Assembly (NCBI GenBank): GCA_016714005.1
Contig: JADJOA010000002.1
Location: 310,001 to 374,000 of the forward strand
DNA: 64,000 bases
Direction of reading: 5' to 3'
From: Bacteroidota bacterium
GTDB taxonomy: Bacteria; Bacteroidota; Bacteroidia; AKYH767-A; OLB10
Part shown: positions 28,510 through 38,798 of the stretch, in pieces
How the letters are laid out: each line of letters opens with the position of its first letter
Numbering within the stretch: the first letter of the stretch is position 1
Made by a program: the position numbers and the translations under genes
The notes under the pieces: model-generated
Seen by the model: only the letters and a program-made list of their open reading frames with translations
Told to the model about the DNA's origin: nothing
Database searches by the model: none

Positions 28510-30090
28510 ATGGTAGAAGTTAGACCCGATGAAGTATCGGCAATTTTAAGACAACAACTGGCAGGATTTAAAACTGCTAACGAACTACAGGAAGTAGGAA
28601 CCGTATTGCAAGTGGGTGATGGTATTGCCCGCATATACGGATTAAACAACGTACAAAGCGGTGAGTTGATTGAGTTTGACAATGGCTTGCAAGGTGTGGT
28701 TCTGAATCTTGAAGAAGATAACGTTGGTGCTGTATTATTAGGAAGTTCTAATAATATTAAGGAAGGCGATACCGTAAAACGCACCAATCGTATTGCTTCT
28801 ATTAAAGTAGGCCATGGTATGTTGGGCAGAGTTGTTGATACGTTAGGAAATCCGATTGACGGTAAAGGACCAATAAATGGTGAGTTGTTTGAAATGCCAC
28901 TGGAGCGTAAAGCACCTGGTGTAATTTACCGTCAGCCGGTAAACGAGCCATTGCAAACTGGTATCAAAGCTATTGATGCCATGATTCCTATTGGTCGTGG
29001 ACAACGTGAGTTGGTAATTGGCGATCGCCAGACAGGGAAAACGGCAGTGTGTATCGACACCATCATCAATCAGAAAGAATTTTATGATGCAGGGAAACCT
29101 GTATATTGTATATATGTTGCCATAGGACAAAAAGGTTCTACTGTTGCCAACCTTGTAAAAACATTGGAAGAGCGCGGTGCAATGCCTTACACTATTATCG
29201 TTTCTGCAACAGCATCTGATCCTGCGCCAATGCAGTTTTTTGCACCAATGGCTGGTGCCGCTATCGGAGAATTTTTCCGTGATACAGGAAATCCTGCTTT
29301 AATTGTTTATGATGATTTAAGTAAGCAGGCAGTTGCTTATCGCGAGGTGTCTCTATTATTAAGAAGACCTCCGGGACGTGAAGCATATCCTGGTGATGTG
29401 TTCTATTTACATAGCCGTTTATTAGAACGTGCTGCTAAAATAAATGCTACAGACTCTATTGCACAAAACATGAATGATCTTCCTGCTTCCTTAAAGGGAA
29501 AAGTAAAAGGTGGAGGTTCATTAACTGCTTTACCAATTATTGAAACACAGGCAGGTGACGTATCAGCGTATATCCCAACCAATGTAATTTCAATTACTGA
29601 CGGACAGATATTCCTTGAGGCAAACTTGTTTAACAGTGGTGTCCGACCTGCCATTAACGTGGGTATTTCTGTATCGCGTGTGGGAGGTAATGCACAAATT
29701 AAATCAATGAAAAAAGTGGCCGGAACTTTAAAGCTTGACCAGGCGCAGTACCGTGAGCTGGAAGCGTTTTCAAAATTTGGTTCTGATTTAGATGCTGCTA
29801 CAAAAGCAGTAATTGACAAAGGATCTCGCAACGTAGAAATTTTGAAACAAGGACAGTATTCACCTTTCCGTGTAGAGCAGCAAATTGCCATTATCTATTG
29901 CGGAACAAAAGGTTTATTGAAAGAAGTTCCAGTTAAAAAAGTAAAAGAATTTGAAAGCAGTTACATTGCTTTATTAGAAGCATCGCACAAAGGTGTGTTG
30001 GATAAATTAAAGCAAGGACAGTTTGATGATTCAATAACCGGAACGCTGGAAGCGGTAGCAAAAGATTTAGTAAAGAAATATTCAAATTAA
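28510..30090 (+). CDS. atpA: F0F1 ATP synthase subunit alpha
   Basis: AtpA is an intact 526-residue non-catalytic head subunit. The Walker A motif [10 protein letters not shown] lies at residues 171-180, preceded by [20 protein letters not shown]. Also visible are [20 protein letters not shown], the Walker B region [17 protein letters not shown], and [23 protein letters not shown] split over that region. The start at 28510 ([13 protein letters not shown]) matches the family. The catalytic beta subunit atpD and epsilon atpC are not in this operon, a known arrangement in Bacteroidota. Confidence 0.97.
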   Translation: MVEVRPDEVSAILRQQLAGFKTANELQEVGTVLQVGDGIARIYGLNNVQSGELIEFDNGLQGVVLNLEEDNVGAVLLGSSNNIKEGDTVKRTNRIASIKVGHGMLGRVVDTLGNPIDGKGPINGELFEMPLERKAPGVIYRQPVNEPLQTGIKAIDAMIPIGRGQRELVIGDRQTGKTAVCIDTIINQKEFYDAGKPVYCIYVAIGQKGSTVANLVKTLEERGAMPYTIIVSATASDPAPMQFFAPMAGAAIGEFFRDTGNPALIVYDDLSKQAVAYREVSLLLRRPPGREAYPGDVFYLHSRLLERAAKINATDSIAQNMNDLPASLKGKVKGGGSLTALPIIETQAGDVSAYIPTNVISITDGQIFLEANLFNSGVRPAINVGISVSRVGGNAQIKSMKKVAGTLKLDQAQYRELEAFSKFGSDLDAATKAVIDKGSRNVEILKQGQYSPFRVEQQIAIIYCGTKGLLKEVPVKKVKEFESSYIALLEASHKGVLDKLKQGQFDDSITGTLEAVAKDLVKKYSN

Positions 30091-30091
30091 A

Positions 30092-30148
30092 AGTTGGCAA
30101 AAAGCAATTGGCAGTTGTCAAAAAAATGCCAATTGCTTTTTGCCAACT
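30092..30148. repeat. Perfect 22-bp inverted repeat between atpA and atpG
   Basis: Arms 30092-30113 and 30127-30148 are exact reverse complements over 22 bp, with a 13-nt loop that holds an A-run. The word TTGGCAGTTG also recurs in variant form on both sides. It fills almost the whole 73-bp gap and does not end in a T-run on the plus strand. It is therefore not a clean terminator and looks like an inserted fold-back repeat. Confidence 0.8.
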
Positions 30149-30163
30149 GCCAATTAAATAAAA

Positions 30164-31041
30164 ATGGCAAATCTCAAAGAAGTACGTTTACGAATTACAT
30201 CTGTAGTTAGCACGCAGCAAATTACCAAAGCCATGAAAATGGTTTCTGCAGCTAAGTTGCGCAGGGCGCAGGATGCAGTTACACAAATGCGTCCGTATGC
30301 AAACAAGCTCAGAGATATTTTAGAAAATCTTTCAGGAAGTTTATCGGCATCGGAGGGCGGACCTTACACCAAGGTGCGCGCTGCCAATAAAATTTTGTTG
30401 GTACCTGTTTCATCTAACAGAGGATTGGCGGGAGCATTTAACTCAAATATTATAAAGCTACTTCACGCTTATTGCGCGAAGATTATGCAAAGCAATATAA
30501 AGAGGGCAATGTAAAAGTTCTTGCTATTGGTAAAAAAGGTGCCGATTATTTTTCAAAGATGCCTGCAATATTTACCGGACATCATAATGAATTGTTTGCC
30601 GGGTTAACTTTTGAGAATGCAAGCATTATTACAGAAAAAATAATGAAAGAATTTGCAGAAGGCAATTTCGATAAAGTGGTTATTGTTTACAACCAGTTTA
30701 AAAATGCTGCTGTGCAAAATGTAATGGTTGAGCAGTTGTTACCATTGGCTCCGCCACAACAAACTGAAAAGAAAAAATCGGTTGAGTATATTTTGGAGCC
30801 AAGCAAAGAAGAAATTGTTTTAGAACTGATTCCTAAAGCTATTAAAGTACAGCTGTATAAAGCAGTACTTGATTCTCATGCCAGCGAGCATGGTGCACGT
30901 ATGACTGCCATGAGCAAAGCAACCGATAACGCAGGAGAACTGATAAAGGATTTGCGCCTGCAATACAACAAAGCCCGTCAGGCAGCCATTACCAACGAAA
31001 TATTGGAGATTGTTGCAGGAGCAGAGGCGCTGAAGGGTTAA
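30164..31041 (+). CDS. atpG: F0F1 ATP synthase subunit gamma (one frameshift)
   Basis: AtpG is the central rotor shaft, about 292 residues when restored. The N-terminus ANLKEVRLRITSVVSTQQITKAMKMVSAAKLRRAQ and the C-terminus MTAMSKATDNAGELIKDLRLQYNKARQAAITNEILEIVAGAEAL are split here only for comment; both are the strongly conserved antiparallel helices of the family. The short A-run 30454-30456 lacks one base; with it the frame reads NIIKATSRLLREDYAK. It closes the atpBEFHAG operon. Confidence 0.94.
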
Positions 31042-31051
31042 AATTTTTTAA

Positions 31052-31683
31052 ATGGAAAAAATGTCCAGCTTATTTTTTAAATTGCGTTGGACATTTTTTT
31101 TATCATTCCCCTTTTCGATGAATTGCTTCGCGCAAGAAAACACGAGTCCGTTGAGTTTTTCATCAGGGTATGGCTTTAAAAATTTTATGGAATATCATGG
31201 AATAGCTTTCCGCGATTTTGATAATTATAAGCAATCAGCCGTAGGTCCCACTTATTTTAAATTTACAAAGCGTGTAAGAGAGCGTTTCTCATGGGGAATT
31301 AACCTTGCATATGCCCGATATCATTACAAGTGGACAGAAGAAACATTATACAGGTAAGCGGGCAACAACCTTATATTAAGGTTGAAAATGATTACAGCAC
31401 TTATCAAACGTTTAGTATTTTAGGACGAGCCAATTTGCATTTTCCCGGAAGCGAAAAGTTTGATCCTTATGCAGGTGTAGGCTTTGGTTATCGAATTGGT
31501 TTTTTTGAATACAAGGGTGATGCTGATGATTATAAAAATGCTGACGCATTAAGAGCGATCTTTCCTCTGGGTTTTGAATTAACTGTTGGCGCACGCTATT
31601 TTATTCTTGACAATTTTGGCGTATATTCCGAATTGGGTATTGCAAAATCAGTATTACAGTTTGGGGTAGTGCAGAATTTGTAA
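31052..31683 (+). CDS. Predicted outer-membrane beta-barrel protein (one frameshift)
   Basis: About 210 residues with a signal peptide ending in MNCFAQ. The mature part has alternating hydrophobic strands typical of small OMP_b-brl barrels: WGINLAYARYHYKW, TFSILGRANLHFP, PYAGVGFGYRIGFFEY and FELTVGARYFILDNFGVYSE. The frame changes between 31330 and 31357, near YKWTEE. The final residues (LQFGVVQNL) are weaker than usual for a barrel, so a further indel at the very end is possible. It starts 10 bp after atpG and may be read through from the atp operon. Function unknown. Confidence 0.65.
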
Positions 31684-31731
31684 GTATTATTCTTGGAGAT
31701 ATTTAATCATCAAAATTTATTTATCCTTTAC

Positions 31732-33327
31732 TTATTCCCTTTTTCTCCCCATCAAATTATAATTATCAGCCTTTGAAACAAACGTTGCATAAGGTGCAAT
31801 GGTTAAAACTCCGCTTTCAATTTTTGTTGTTTTTTCATTTTGTATGAGCGGTATAATCATTAAAGAATCCTGTGCGGTAAGCTTAATGGTTTGTTCTTTA
31901 TTAGTAAGATTATGTACAACCAAAAATTTTTCTTTATTAAATGTTCTGTAGAACGAAAGCACATTTTCAGTCGTAATGCCCGATACGCTTATGCCGCCAA
32001 ACTGCAATACCTTAGAGTGTGTGCGGTAATTAATCATTTTACGATAGTGCCGATAAATGGAGCTCTTATTTATTTTTTGTTCTTTAAGTGGCACTGTATT
32101 TTTTTCCAAAGCATATTCAGGTGTTATCCAATGCGTTCGTAAACTATCATCATCTTTTTCATCCCACAGCATAGGTTCTCTTATGTTAGGATCGGGCTTC
32201 ATTCCTTCAAGACCAATTTCTTCACCGTAATAAATAAATGGCGCACCGGGCAAAGTCATTAAAATAGATGTAGCAAGTTTTGCTTTTTGTTCATTGCCTT
32301 TCAGCGAACTCATCACTCTGTTCTGATCGTGATTGCTTAAAAAAATAGCATCGGTAAACTGACGTTTTGGATTCATTATTCTATTGTAATCATTTATCCA
32401 TGAACTAAAAAAAGAAGCGCGTTTTTCTTTTAGAACAGAATAAAGAATTGCTTCTGCCAAATCAAAATTAAAAAGCGATTGTAACCCATTAGATGAATAA
32501 TATCCGGCAATTACTTTTGAGTTATTTGTTACTTCTCCCACTAAATACACACTTGGTTTTATTTTGCGCATGGCTGTAGCAAATTCGTCCCACCACAAAA
32601 TATTTTTTTCATGCTCAGGATAAATGTGTTGTGCTGCATCAAGCCTAAAACCATCTACACCCTGTTGTAACCAATATGTCCCGATTTTTATCATTTCCTC
32701 ACGCACCTTTGGGTTGTCATAATTCCAGTCGGGCATTTCTTCAGAAAAATATCCGTAGTATTTCTGATTTCCAATTATTTTTCCTTTTTCATCTTTTGGG
32801 AAATACCAATGTTCTGGCTCAAAAGTTATTTTGCTCGAATCGCGCCACAAAAAATAGTCGCGGTATTCGCTCTCAGGATTTTTTACTGCACTCACAAACC
32901 ATGGATGCTTGCTGCTGCAATGATTAAGAACCAAATCAGTTATCACTTTTATTTGGCGCTTGTGCGCCTCATCCAAAAAATAAATAAAATCCTTGTAAGT
33001 CCCATATTCCTTGTCAATGGCGTAGTAATCGGTAACATCATATTTATGGTAAGACGGAGAAGGATGAATAGGCATCAACCAAATACCTTGCACACCCAAC
33101 TGTTCCACTTCGTTAAGTTTAGCAACAGCCCCATGAAAATCGCCAATGCCATCGCCATTACTGTCAGCAAACGAGCGCAGAAATATTTGGTAGTGTATAC
33201 AATTAGGAAATGTAATTCTTTTTGGTGGAGGAGTGGAGGGTTTAGGTCCCATATTGTTTGTTTTGGGTTGGGCTAAGGTTACTGTGTGGCAAAACGAAAG
33301 CAAAATAAGCGCTAAGTATTTTTTCAT
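31732..33327 (-). CDS. GH13 family alpha-amylase / alpha-glucosidase, exported
   Basis: An intact 531-residue enzyme acting on alpha-glucans, with signal peptide MKKYLALILLSFCHTVTLAQ. The four GH13 regions are all present: DLVLNH (131-136), GFRLDAAQH (226-234, nucleophile Asp230), GEVTN with acid/base Glu265, and FLSNHDQNR with transition-state Asp334. The DSNGDGIGDFHG segment is found in the oligo-1,6-glucosidase and alpha-glucosidase-like subfamilies. A C-terminal all-beta domain of about 90 residues follows. It probably works in the periplasm or at the surface on maltodextrins. No sus genes are adjacent. It converges on the barrel protein gene. Confidence 0.92.
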   Translation of the reverse strand: MKKYLALILLSFCHTVTLAQPKTNNMGPKPSTPPPKRITFPNCIHYQIFLRSFADSNGDGIGDFHGAVAKLNEVEQLGVQGIWLMPIHPSPSYHKYDVTDYYAIDKEYGTYKDFIYFLDEAHKRQIKVITDLVLNHCSSKHPWFVSAVKNPESEYRDYFLWRDSSKITFEPEHWYFPKDEKGKIIGNQKYYGYFSEEMPDWNYDNPKVREEMIKIGTYWLQQGVDGFRLDAAQHIYPEHEKNILWWDEFATAMRKIKPSVYLVGEVTNNSKVIAGYYSSNGLQSLFNFDLAEAILYSVLKEKRASFFSSWINDYNRIMNPKRQFTDAIFLSNHDQNRVMSSLKGNEQKAKLATSILMTLPGAPFIYYGEEIGLEGMKPDPNIREPMLWDEKDDDSLRTHWITPEYALEKNTVPLKEQKINKSSIYRHYRKMINYRTHSKVLQFGGISVSGITTENVLSFYRTFNKEKFLVVHNLTNKEQTIKLTAQDSLMIIPLIQNEKTTKIESGVLTIAPYATFVSKADNYNLMGRKRE

Positions 33328-33413
33328 ACTACGTTGAAAATTTTTTCAAAAGTAATTAATAGATGTTTCGGGTTTGATGAAGGCAGGTTTAATGTTGCAG
33401 AATATCTCACTCA

Positions 33414-34441
33414 ATGGCTTTAAGCATAAATACAGTAAACTACCTTTTAAAGTTTATACACCCTTTTAAAATTGCAGCAGGTGAGAGAACACATACCCCA
33501 TCTGTTTTTATAAAAATTACGGATGGCAATTTTATAGGTTTTGGTGAGGCAACCTTACCACCATACCTAAAAGAAACTCAACAGACAGTCAATCTTTTTA
33601 TACAAAAATTTTTTGAAGATGAGTTTAGAAATGTAAACGACTGCTATGAGAAAGTACTTAACAAGTTAAAAAAATCACAAAGCAACCAACCGGCATTGGC
33701 TGCAATAGAAATGGCATGCATGCAAATAATGGCTGCTAAGCAAGGCATCAGTTTGCGCCATATGTTAAAAATAGATTCTGGTCAAAATCCATATTGCACC
33801 TTTACTATTGGCATGGATGAACCCGATGCCATTTTGGGAAAACTAAAAGAAGCTAATGATTTTAAAATCATTAAAATAAAACTGGGAGGAGAAAATGACT
33901 TAAAAATTGTAGAAGCAATTTGCAAAACCACTTCAAAATTAATTTGCATTGATGCCAACCAGGGATGGAAAAATGTTGATTATACTTTGCAGATGTTGGA
34001 AGCGCTAAGAAAATATCCTGTACAATTTGTAGAACAGCCATTGCCAAAACAAGATATAAAACAAATGCAACAATTAAAACAATACACTAACATTCCACTC
34101 ATTGCCGATGAATCCTTTCAAACTATTGGTGATTTGAAAACAATTGCAAAATTTTTTCACGGAATAAACATTAAACTGATGAAATGTGGGGGTTTAACTC
34201 CTGCTAAACAAATTATTGACGAGGCAAAAAATTAAACCTAAAAATACTTATAGGCTGTATGAGTGAAAGTAGTTGTGGAATTTTTGCTGCCACCCATTTA
34301 GCCACACTTGCCAACTGGGTTGACCTTGATGGACCTTTGCTGATAAACAATGATCCTTTCACAGGAATAATTTATAGTGAAGGAAAAGTTTTTTTAGACG
34401 AAAAAGGATTGCAACCAAAGCATGGTATCAATTTGTTTTAA
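33414..34441 (+). CDS. Dipeptide epimerase (L-Ala-D/L-Glu type), enolase superfamily (one frameshift)
   Basis: Of about 342 residues, it moves the alpha-proton of dipeptides such as L-Ala-D-Glu released from recycled peptidoglycan. Catalytic features are visible: the KxK motif Lys154/Lys156 in IIKIKLGG, metal ligands Asp180 (CIDANQGW), Glu207 (FVEQPL) and Asp232 (IADES), and Lys254 (INIKLMKCGG). The A-run 34226-34231 lacks one base; with seven As the frame continues EAKKLNLKILIGCMSESSCG, matching the family. The true specificity needs testing, because other dipeptide epimerases share these residues. The 3' end overlaps the convergent acetyltransferase gene by 14 bp. Confidence 0.88.
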
Positions 34442-34925
34442 AAACCTTTTCCATTATATGTACATCTAAAAATTTTCCAAACTTAAAGCCTACCTCATGC
34501 ATAACACCTACATGCGTAAATCCAAATCTTTCGTGTATGTGTATGCTTGTTTCGTTTCCTTCAGTAATTCTTGAAAGCAAATAATGTAACCCGCATTTTT
34601 CTCCTTCAGCAATTAAAATTTCAAGCAAGCGTTTGCCAACCCCTTTTCCTCTGTGGCTTTTGTGCACATATACAGATACTTCTGATGTTCCATCGTAGGC
34701 GCAACGGTCGCTCCATTTAGTAAGAGAAGCCCAGCCCACAACCTCTTCGTTAATTTCACCAACTATTACAGGATGGTTTTTATCGTGACTCAAAAACCAA
34801 CTCATGCGGTCGTCAATGGTTTTTATATCTGTATCAAAAGTGGCGGTTGAATTTAAAATAGCATCATTATAAATTTCTGTTATAATAACAACATCATCCT
34901 TTGTTGCAGGTCGTATGCTCAGCAT
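34428..34925 (-). CDS. GNAT N-acetyltransferase, phosphinothricin/methionine-sulfoximine acetyltransferase-like
   Basis: An intact 165-residue GNAT enzyme. Family signs are the start IRPATKDDVVIITEIYNDAI, TATFDTDIKTIDDRMSW, and the acetyl-CoA binding motif A SVYVHKSHRGKGVGKRLL, followed by FGFTHVGVMHEVGFKFGKF. These are typical of the Pat/MddA/YwnH subgroup, which acetylates phosphinothricin or methionine sulfoximine. The physiological substrate is unknown. It lies just downstream of the 501-residue unknown gene on the same strand (11 bp gap). Confidence 0.85.
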   Translation of the reverse strand: MLSIRPATKDDVVIITEIYNDAILNSTATFDTDIKTIDDRMSWFLSHDKNHPVIVGEINEEVVGWASLTKWSDRCAYDGTSEVSVYVHKSHRGKGVGKRLLEILIAEGEKCGLHYLLSRITEGNETSIHIHERFGFTHVGVMHEVGFKFGKFLDVHIMEKVFKTN

Positions 34926-34936
34926 TTAATTTTTGT

Positions 34937-36442
34937 TTAAGATAATTTGGCTTTAATTCTCTCTAAAATAAGTCCCCATAAAATGTCATAAGGAATAACT
35001 TCCAGTTCATCGCAGGTGTTTAGTTTATTGCCCGGAGCAAATTCAATTTTACTGAATTGTTTAAGGCATTGCTTTTCTGTTTTATCGGCATTGAAATTGT
35101 TTTTAAAAAGCCTGAGCAGCATTCTCATAAAAATAAACGTACGTGCAAAATTTTTCCTGTCAACGTATTTGTTAATGTAGTTTTCAAGATAGTTTGTACG
35201 ATCAGCAAGTTTTTTAAAATCGCCCATGTCTATCATAGCTATTACCTGAGCAATTAAAATTGGTATATTATTATCGCTTTTATGTTCGGTATAATATGAT
35301 ATTTCGTTAAGGAACGAAAGCAAATCCATATTCTGTTTTATGAACTCATCACCAATAACAAAATTGAGGTATGGCTCAAAATATTTCCAGCGCTCTTTAA
35401 TATCAGGAGGCAATACATCGTAAACAGATGATTTCAAAAACTTATAATATACATCCATGGCCTTTGTATAATTTCCTGAAAACATATTGTGAAGAAAAAA
35501 TATTTCCAAAAAGTTTGACCAGTCTTTAGAATTCTCGTTATAAATTTCAAGACATAATTTCAAATCATCAGATGTGTTTTCAAAATCCCGCAAAAAAGCT
35601 TTCGAAAACAAACGGTGTGTTGCCATGTAAGCCAGCATTGGCTTAGGCGTTAGTTTTTGCTTCATCTGATACCAAGCATCGGCTTCTTTGGTGATTTTAA
35701 TTATCTCAAGGTAATTTTTAATTGAATAATTATAATTGATGCATGTCTCGGTATAATTATGAAAAGCGCTTTCAGACTTGGTTAATTCAAAAATCTTTTT
35801 TAACCGATGTATATATTTTTTTGCTTTTTTAATATGCTTAAACTTTTCTCCAGCAGATTTTCCGGAAATAAAGTTCAATTCCATCTTACAAATCTCACCT
35901 TCAATTTCAAGGCGCGCCAGATCAATGGTATTAAGAGTAACCTGGGCGTATTTTTTAAAATTCTCATAGGAGTGGGCATTACCGGCATATCTGGTAAGAT
36001 TACATAAAGCCAATATTTTTTTTTCTGAAAACCTAACTGTTTCCATTTGCTCGTAACCGGACTTAGTAAGTTCAATTGGAGCGCTGTCAAGCCCCATATA
36101 AAAAATCAATTCTGCCGCTACCACTTTCTTAAGCCCCGGTATATATGATTTCCACATCTGACTTTTTGGTACCTTCCTAGAATCTATAAAAAACAGGAGG
36201 TGGGATATTCTCACAGATGCTTCGTCTTTTAATTTCTTATACTCTGATGTAAAAGCTGTAGAAAAGGATAATAGAAAAGCCATTTCATCATCCGTTTTGG
36301 CTTTACCATCTTTTAATAATTTTAAGAAAAGTGTAAGTTTTGGGAACTTTGTATCAATAAAATAGCGCTCAAGGGGGCCAATATAGTCGCCTTTGTACTG
36401 TTCAGTTAAATCAATAATTTTTTTCAGTGCCTTTAGTTCCAT
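34937..36442 (-). CDS. Unknown protein of about 501 residues, alpha-helical repeats
   Basis: I do not recognise the family. The protein is soluble, strongly helical and rich in K, L, F and Y, with TPR/SEL-like spacing of aromatic residues (for example YTETCINYNYSIKNYLEI and YYKFLKSSVYDVLPPDIKERW). There is no signal peptide and no catalytic motif. The start at 36442 (MELKALKKIIDLTEQY) is an ATG and is preceded by an A/T-rich region. The gene is intact, which is notable among so many broken ones. It may share a transcript with the acetyltransferase gene. Confidence 0.6.
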   Translation of the reverse strand: MELKALKKIIDLTEQYKGDYIGPLERYFIDTKFPKLTLFLKLLKDGKAKTDDEMAFLLSFSTAFTSEYKKLKDEASVRISHLLFFIDSRKVPKSQMWKSYIPGLKKVVAAELIFYMGLDSAPIELTKSGYEQMETVRFSEKKILALCNLTRYAGNAHSYENFKKYAQVTLNTIDLARLEIEGEICKMELNFISGKSAGEKFKHIKKAKKYIHRLKKIFELTKSESAFHNYTETCINYNYSIKNYLEIIKITKEADAWYQMKQKLTPKPMLAYMATHRLFSKAFLRDFENTSDDLKLCLEIYNENSKDWSNFLEIFFLHNMFSGNYTKAMDVYYKFLKSSVYDVLPPDIKERWKYFEPYLNFVIGDEFIKQNMDLLSFLNEISYYTEHKSDNNIPILIAQVIAMIDMGDFKKLADRTNYLENYINKYVDRKNFARTFIFMRMLLRLFKNNFNADKTEKQCLKQFSKIEFAPGNKLNTCDELEVIPYDILWGLILERIKAKLS

Positions 36443-36572
36443 TGCTCTTAAGAGGTAAAATGGTCTTCTGACCTGTTCGTTCGCATAAAGTTTTAACTAA
36501 CAATTCCTAAAATTCTTACAAATGTAATGTAAGGTATGTAGTGGCAAAATTTTTTAAAGATTGTGGCAATGC

Positions 36573-36594
36573 GTTTGCAAATCCTTATGCAAAC
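36573..36594 (+). promoter_or_regulatory. GTTTGCA/TGCAAAC inverted repeat upstream of a small gene
   Basis: Perfect 7-bp arms are separated by 8 nt, ending 19 bp before the ATG at 36614. It could be an operator or a hairpin in the 5' leader. No regulator is suggested by the neighbours. Confidence 0.3.
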
Positions 36595-36613
36595 AACAAA
36601 AAAATCACACATT

Positions 36614-36760
36614 ATGGAATTACTACTTGCAGCATTACTTAGCCTTACAATGTCCGGAACACCTGATATGACAACTACGGACGACAAATCTCAGACAACA
36701 CAAGTTAATGATGGCAGCGCAGAAAGAGGAACAGTTGTTAATACCAACGGAAATATGTAA
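36614..36760 (+). CDS. Small protein of 48 residues, possibly exported
   Basis: The ATG at 36614 opens MELLLAALLSLTMSG, a short hydrophobic N-terminus, followed by a polar T/D/N/Q-rich tail. I know no family. What makes it more than a chance frame is its own intrinsic terminator 25 bp after the stop and an inverted repeat just before the start. There is no other gene in the 368 bp between 36443 and 36810. The product could also be read as a signal-like fragment only. Confidence 0.4.
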   Translation: MELLLAALLSLTMSGTPDMTTTDDKSQTTQVNDGSAERGTVVNTNGNM

Positions 36761-36785
36761 AAAGCAACAAAGATGTTAAAGGTCA

Positions 36786-36812
36786 GCTCTGTTCACAAGA
36801 CAGGGCATTTTT
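36786..36812 (+). terminator. Intrinsic terminator after the small gene
   Basis: GCTCTGT (36786-36792) pairs with ACAGGGC (36800-36806) as a 7-bp stem with one T-G pair and a 7-nt loop, followed by A and TTTTT. It serves plus-strand transcription, for which the 48-residue gene is the only candidate. Confidence 0.55.
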
Positions 36813-37515
36813 AGTTTCCGTTAACTTCTAAAAGTAGGCACGCTTTTTCTGCCGCTATTTGTTCAGCTTTCTTTTTTACATAGTCTAATCCTACAGCCAC
36901 TTCTTCGTTATCTACCAGCAACCTCACCTTAAAAAGTTTATTGTTTTTTTCATCCTCGGTGCTTTCAAAAACAAGTGCGCGCTTATTACGCTGTGCCCAG
37001 TTTAAAATTTTGCTTTTAAAATTATTCTCTGTTACCTCCATTTCTTCAATATCAACATGGTGAGAAATTAATCTTTGTAAAATAAAGCGTTGGGTTTTCT
37101 TGTAACCTTTATCAATATAAATAGCCCAAATAAGCGCTTCAAGCGCATCGCCATACATGCTCCGGTACGAATCATGACCTGCATTTTTAATCATCAGATT
37201 GTTGATGCCAAGTTTTAGGGCTAATTGTTTAAGATGCTCGCGGCTTACAATCTTGGCACGCATTTCTGTTAAAAAGCCTTCTTCGCGCAACGGAAATTTT
37301 TTAAAAAGCAACTCGGCAACAACAGCACCTAAAACAGCATCGCCCAAATATTCTAACCTTTCGTTACTTAATCTTGTACCAGTTATAGTTTGAGTGGCCG
37401 CACTGCGATGGTGAAACGCAAGTTTATATACGCTGATGTTACCCGGATAAAAGCCCGTAAGGTTCTTAATGGCAGAAACAAATTTTCTATCTCTTGAAAA
37501 GAGCCATGAAAACAT
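36811..37515 (-). CDS. rnc: Ribonuclease III
   Basis: An intact 234-residue double-strand RNA endonuclease used in rRNA and mRNA processing. The signature NERLEYLGDAVLG lies at about 51-63 with its metal-binding acidic residues; the second acidic cluster is YGDALEALIWAIYIDKGY. The C-terminal dsRNA-binding domain ends VKKKAEQIAAEKACLLL. It is the last gene of acpP-fabF-rnc, starting 14 bp after the reconstructed fabF stop, an order common in bacteria. Confidence 0.95.
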   Translation of the reverse strand: MFSWLFSRDRKFVSAIKNLTGFYPGNISVYKLAFHHRSAATQTITGTRLSNERLEYLGDAVLGAVVAELLFKKFPLREEGFLTEMRAKIVSREHLKQLALKLGINNLMIKNAGHDSYRSMYGDALEALIWAIYIDKGYKKTQRFILQRLISHHVDIEEMEVTENNFKSKILNWAQRNKRALVFESTEDEKNNKLFKVRLLVDNEEVAVGLDYVKKKAEQIAAEKACLLLEVNGN

Positions 37516-37529
37516 TCAGTACAGAAATT

Positions 37530-38780
37530 TTATTGAAATTTTTTGAAGATAACCGATGCGTTGTGCCCGCCAAAACCAAATGTATTACTCAATGCAACAT
37601 TTATTTTTCTTTCCTGAGCCTTGTTAAAGTGAGATTGAGTTTGGAGTCAATCTCAGGTCATCGGTAAAATGGTTTATGGTAGGGGAATAATGCCATAATT
37701 TATGGCAAGTACTGATGCCATTGCCTCAATTGCGCCTGCACCGCCAAGCAAATGCCCCGTCATTGATTTGGTTGCAGATATATTCATTTTATAGGCATGG
37801 TCGCCAAAGGCTTTAGTAATTGCTTTTAGCTCCTGCGGATCGCCTACTGGTGTGCTAGTGCCATGTACATTTATATAATCAATCTGTTCGGCATTCATTT
37901 CAGCATCGCTAAGTGCATTTAACATTACGTTGTATGCGCCTAATCCTTCAGGATGTGGAGCAGTTAAATGATAAGCATCAGCACTCATTCCACCACCTAC
38001 AATCTCTGCATATATTTTTGCACCGCGTTTTTTTGCATGTTCCATTTCTTCCAGTATCATGCATACACCGCCTTCGCCCATCACAAAACCATCGCGGTCT
38101 TTGTCGTAAGGGCGCGATGCTGTTTCGGGCGAATCGTTTCTTAAACTTAAAGCATGTGTGGCATTAAAACCGCCTACCCCTGACTCATTAATAGGTGCTT
38201 CGCTTCCGCCTGAAATAATTATATCAGCTTTATTAAGCCTGATGTAATTAAAAGCATCAATCAATGCATTGGTTGAAGATGCACAAGCCGATACGGTAGT
38301 AAAATTAGGACCTCTGAAGCCGTAGCGCATAGAAATATTTCCGGGCGCTAAATCAGGAATCATTTTGGGAATAAAAAACGGGTTAAAGCGCGGTGTACCA
38401 TCCCCTTTAGCAAAGTTTAATACCTCCTCTGTAAACGTGTTCATACCACCCACACCCGAACCCCAGATAACGCCAACACGATCCGGGTTTATAGCGGCAT
38501 TGTCTTTAATGCCTGCATCAACCACGGCTTGTTCTGAACTGGCAATTGCAAAATGGGTAAATAAATCCATTTTGCGCGCTTCTTTTCTATCTATGTAAGA
38601 AAGGGGGTCAAAATTTTTAACCTCGCAGGCAAAGCGGGTTTTAAACTTTGATGCATCAAAACGGGTAATTGGTGAGGCACCACTAACTCCGTTTATAAGG
38701 TTGTTCCAAAAATCGGTTACCGAATTTCCTACCGGAGTAATGGCTCCTAACCCAGTTACAACTACCCTTTTTAATGTCAT
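37530..38780 (-). CDS. fabF: 3-oxoacyl-ACP synthase II FabF (frameshifted C-terminus)
   Basis: FabF carries out the condensation step of fatty acid elongation, joining malonyl-ACP to acyl-ACP. The catalytic triad is present: Cys166 in [12 protein letters not shown], His306 in [11 protein letters not shown] and His343 in [11 protein letters not shown]. About 417 residues are expected. The frame breaks after GIIP: the run 37682-37685 lacks one base, and two more indels lie at about 37652-37660 and 37623-37630. Correcting them gives [19 protein letters not shown] and the diagnostic end [20 protein letters not shown] with a stop at 37530. Three indels in 60 bp point to a locally poor read consensus. 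It starts 18 bp after acpP. Confidence 0.94.
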
Positions 38781-38798
38781 TAAAAAAAGGTTGAAAAA

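Noticed and set aside
32809..33276. Plus-strand frame of 155 codons within the GH13 gene
   Set aside because: It overlaps the catalytic regions of the amylase on the other strand and has no start context or homology that I recognise.
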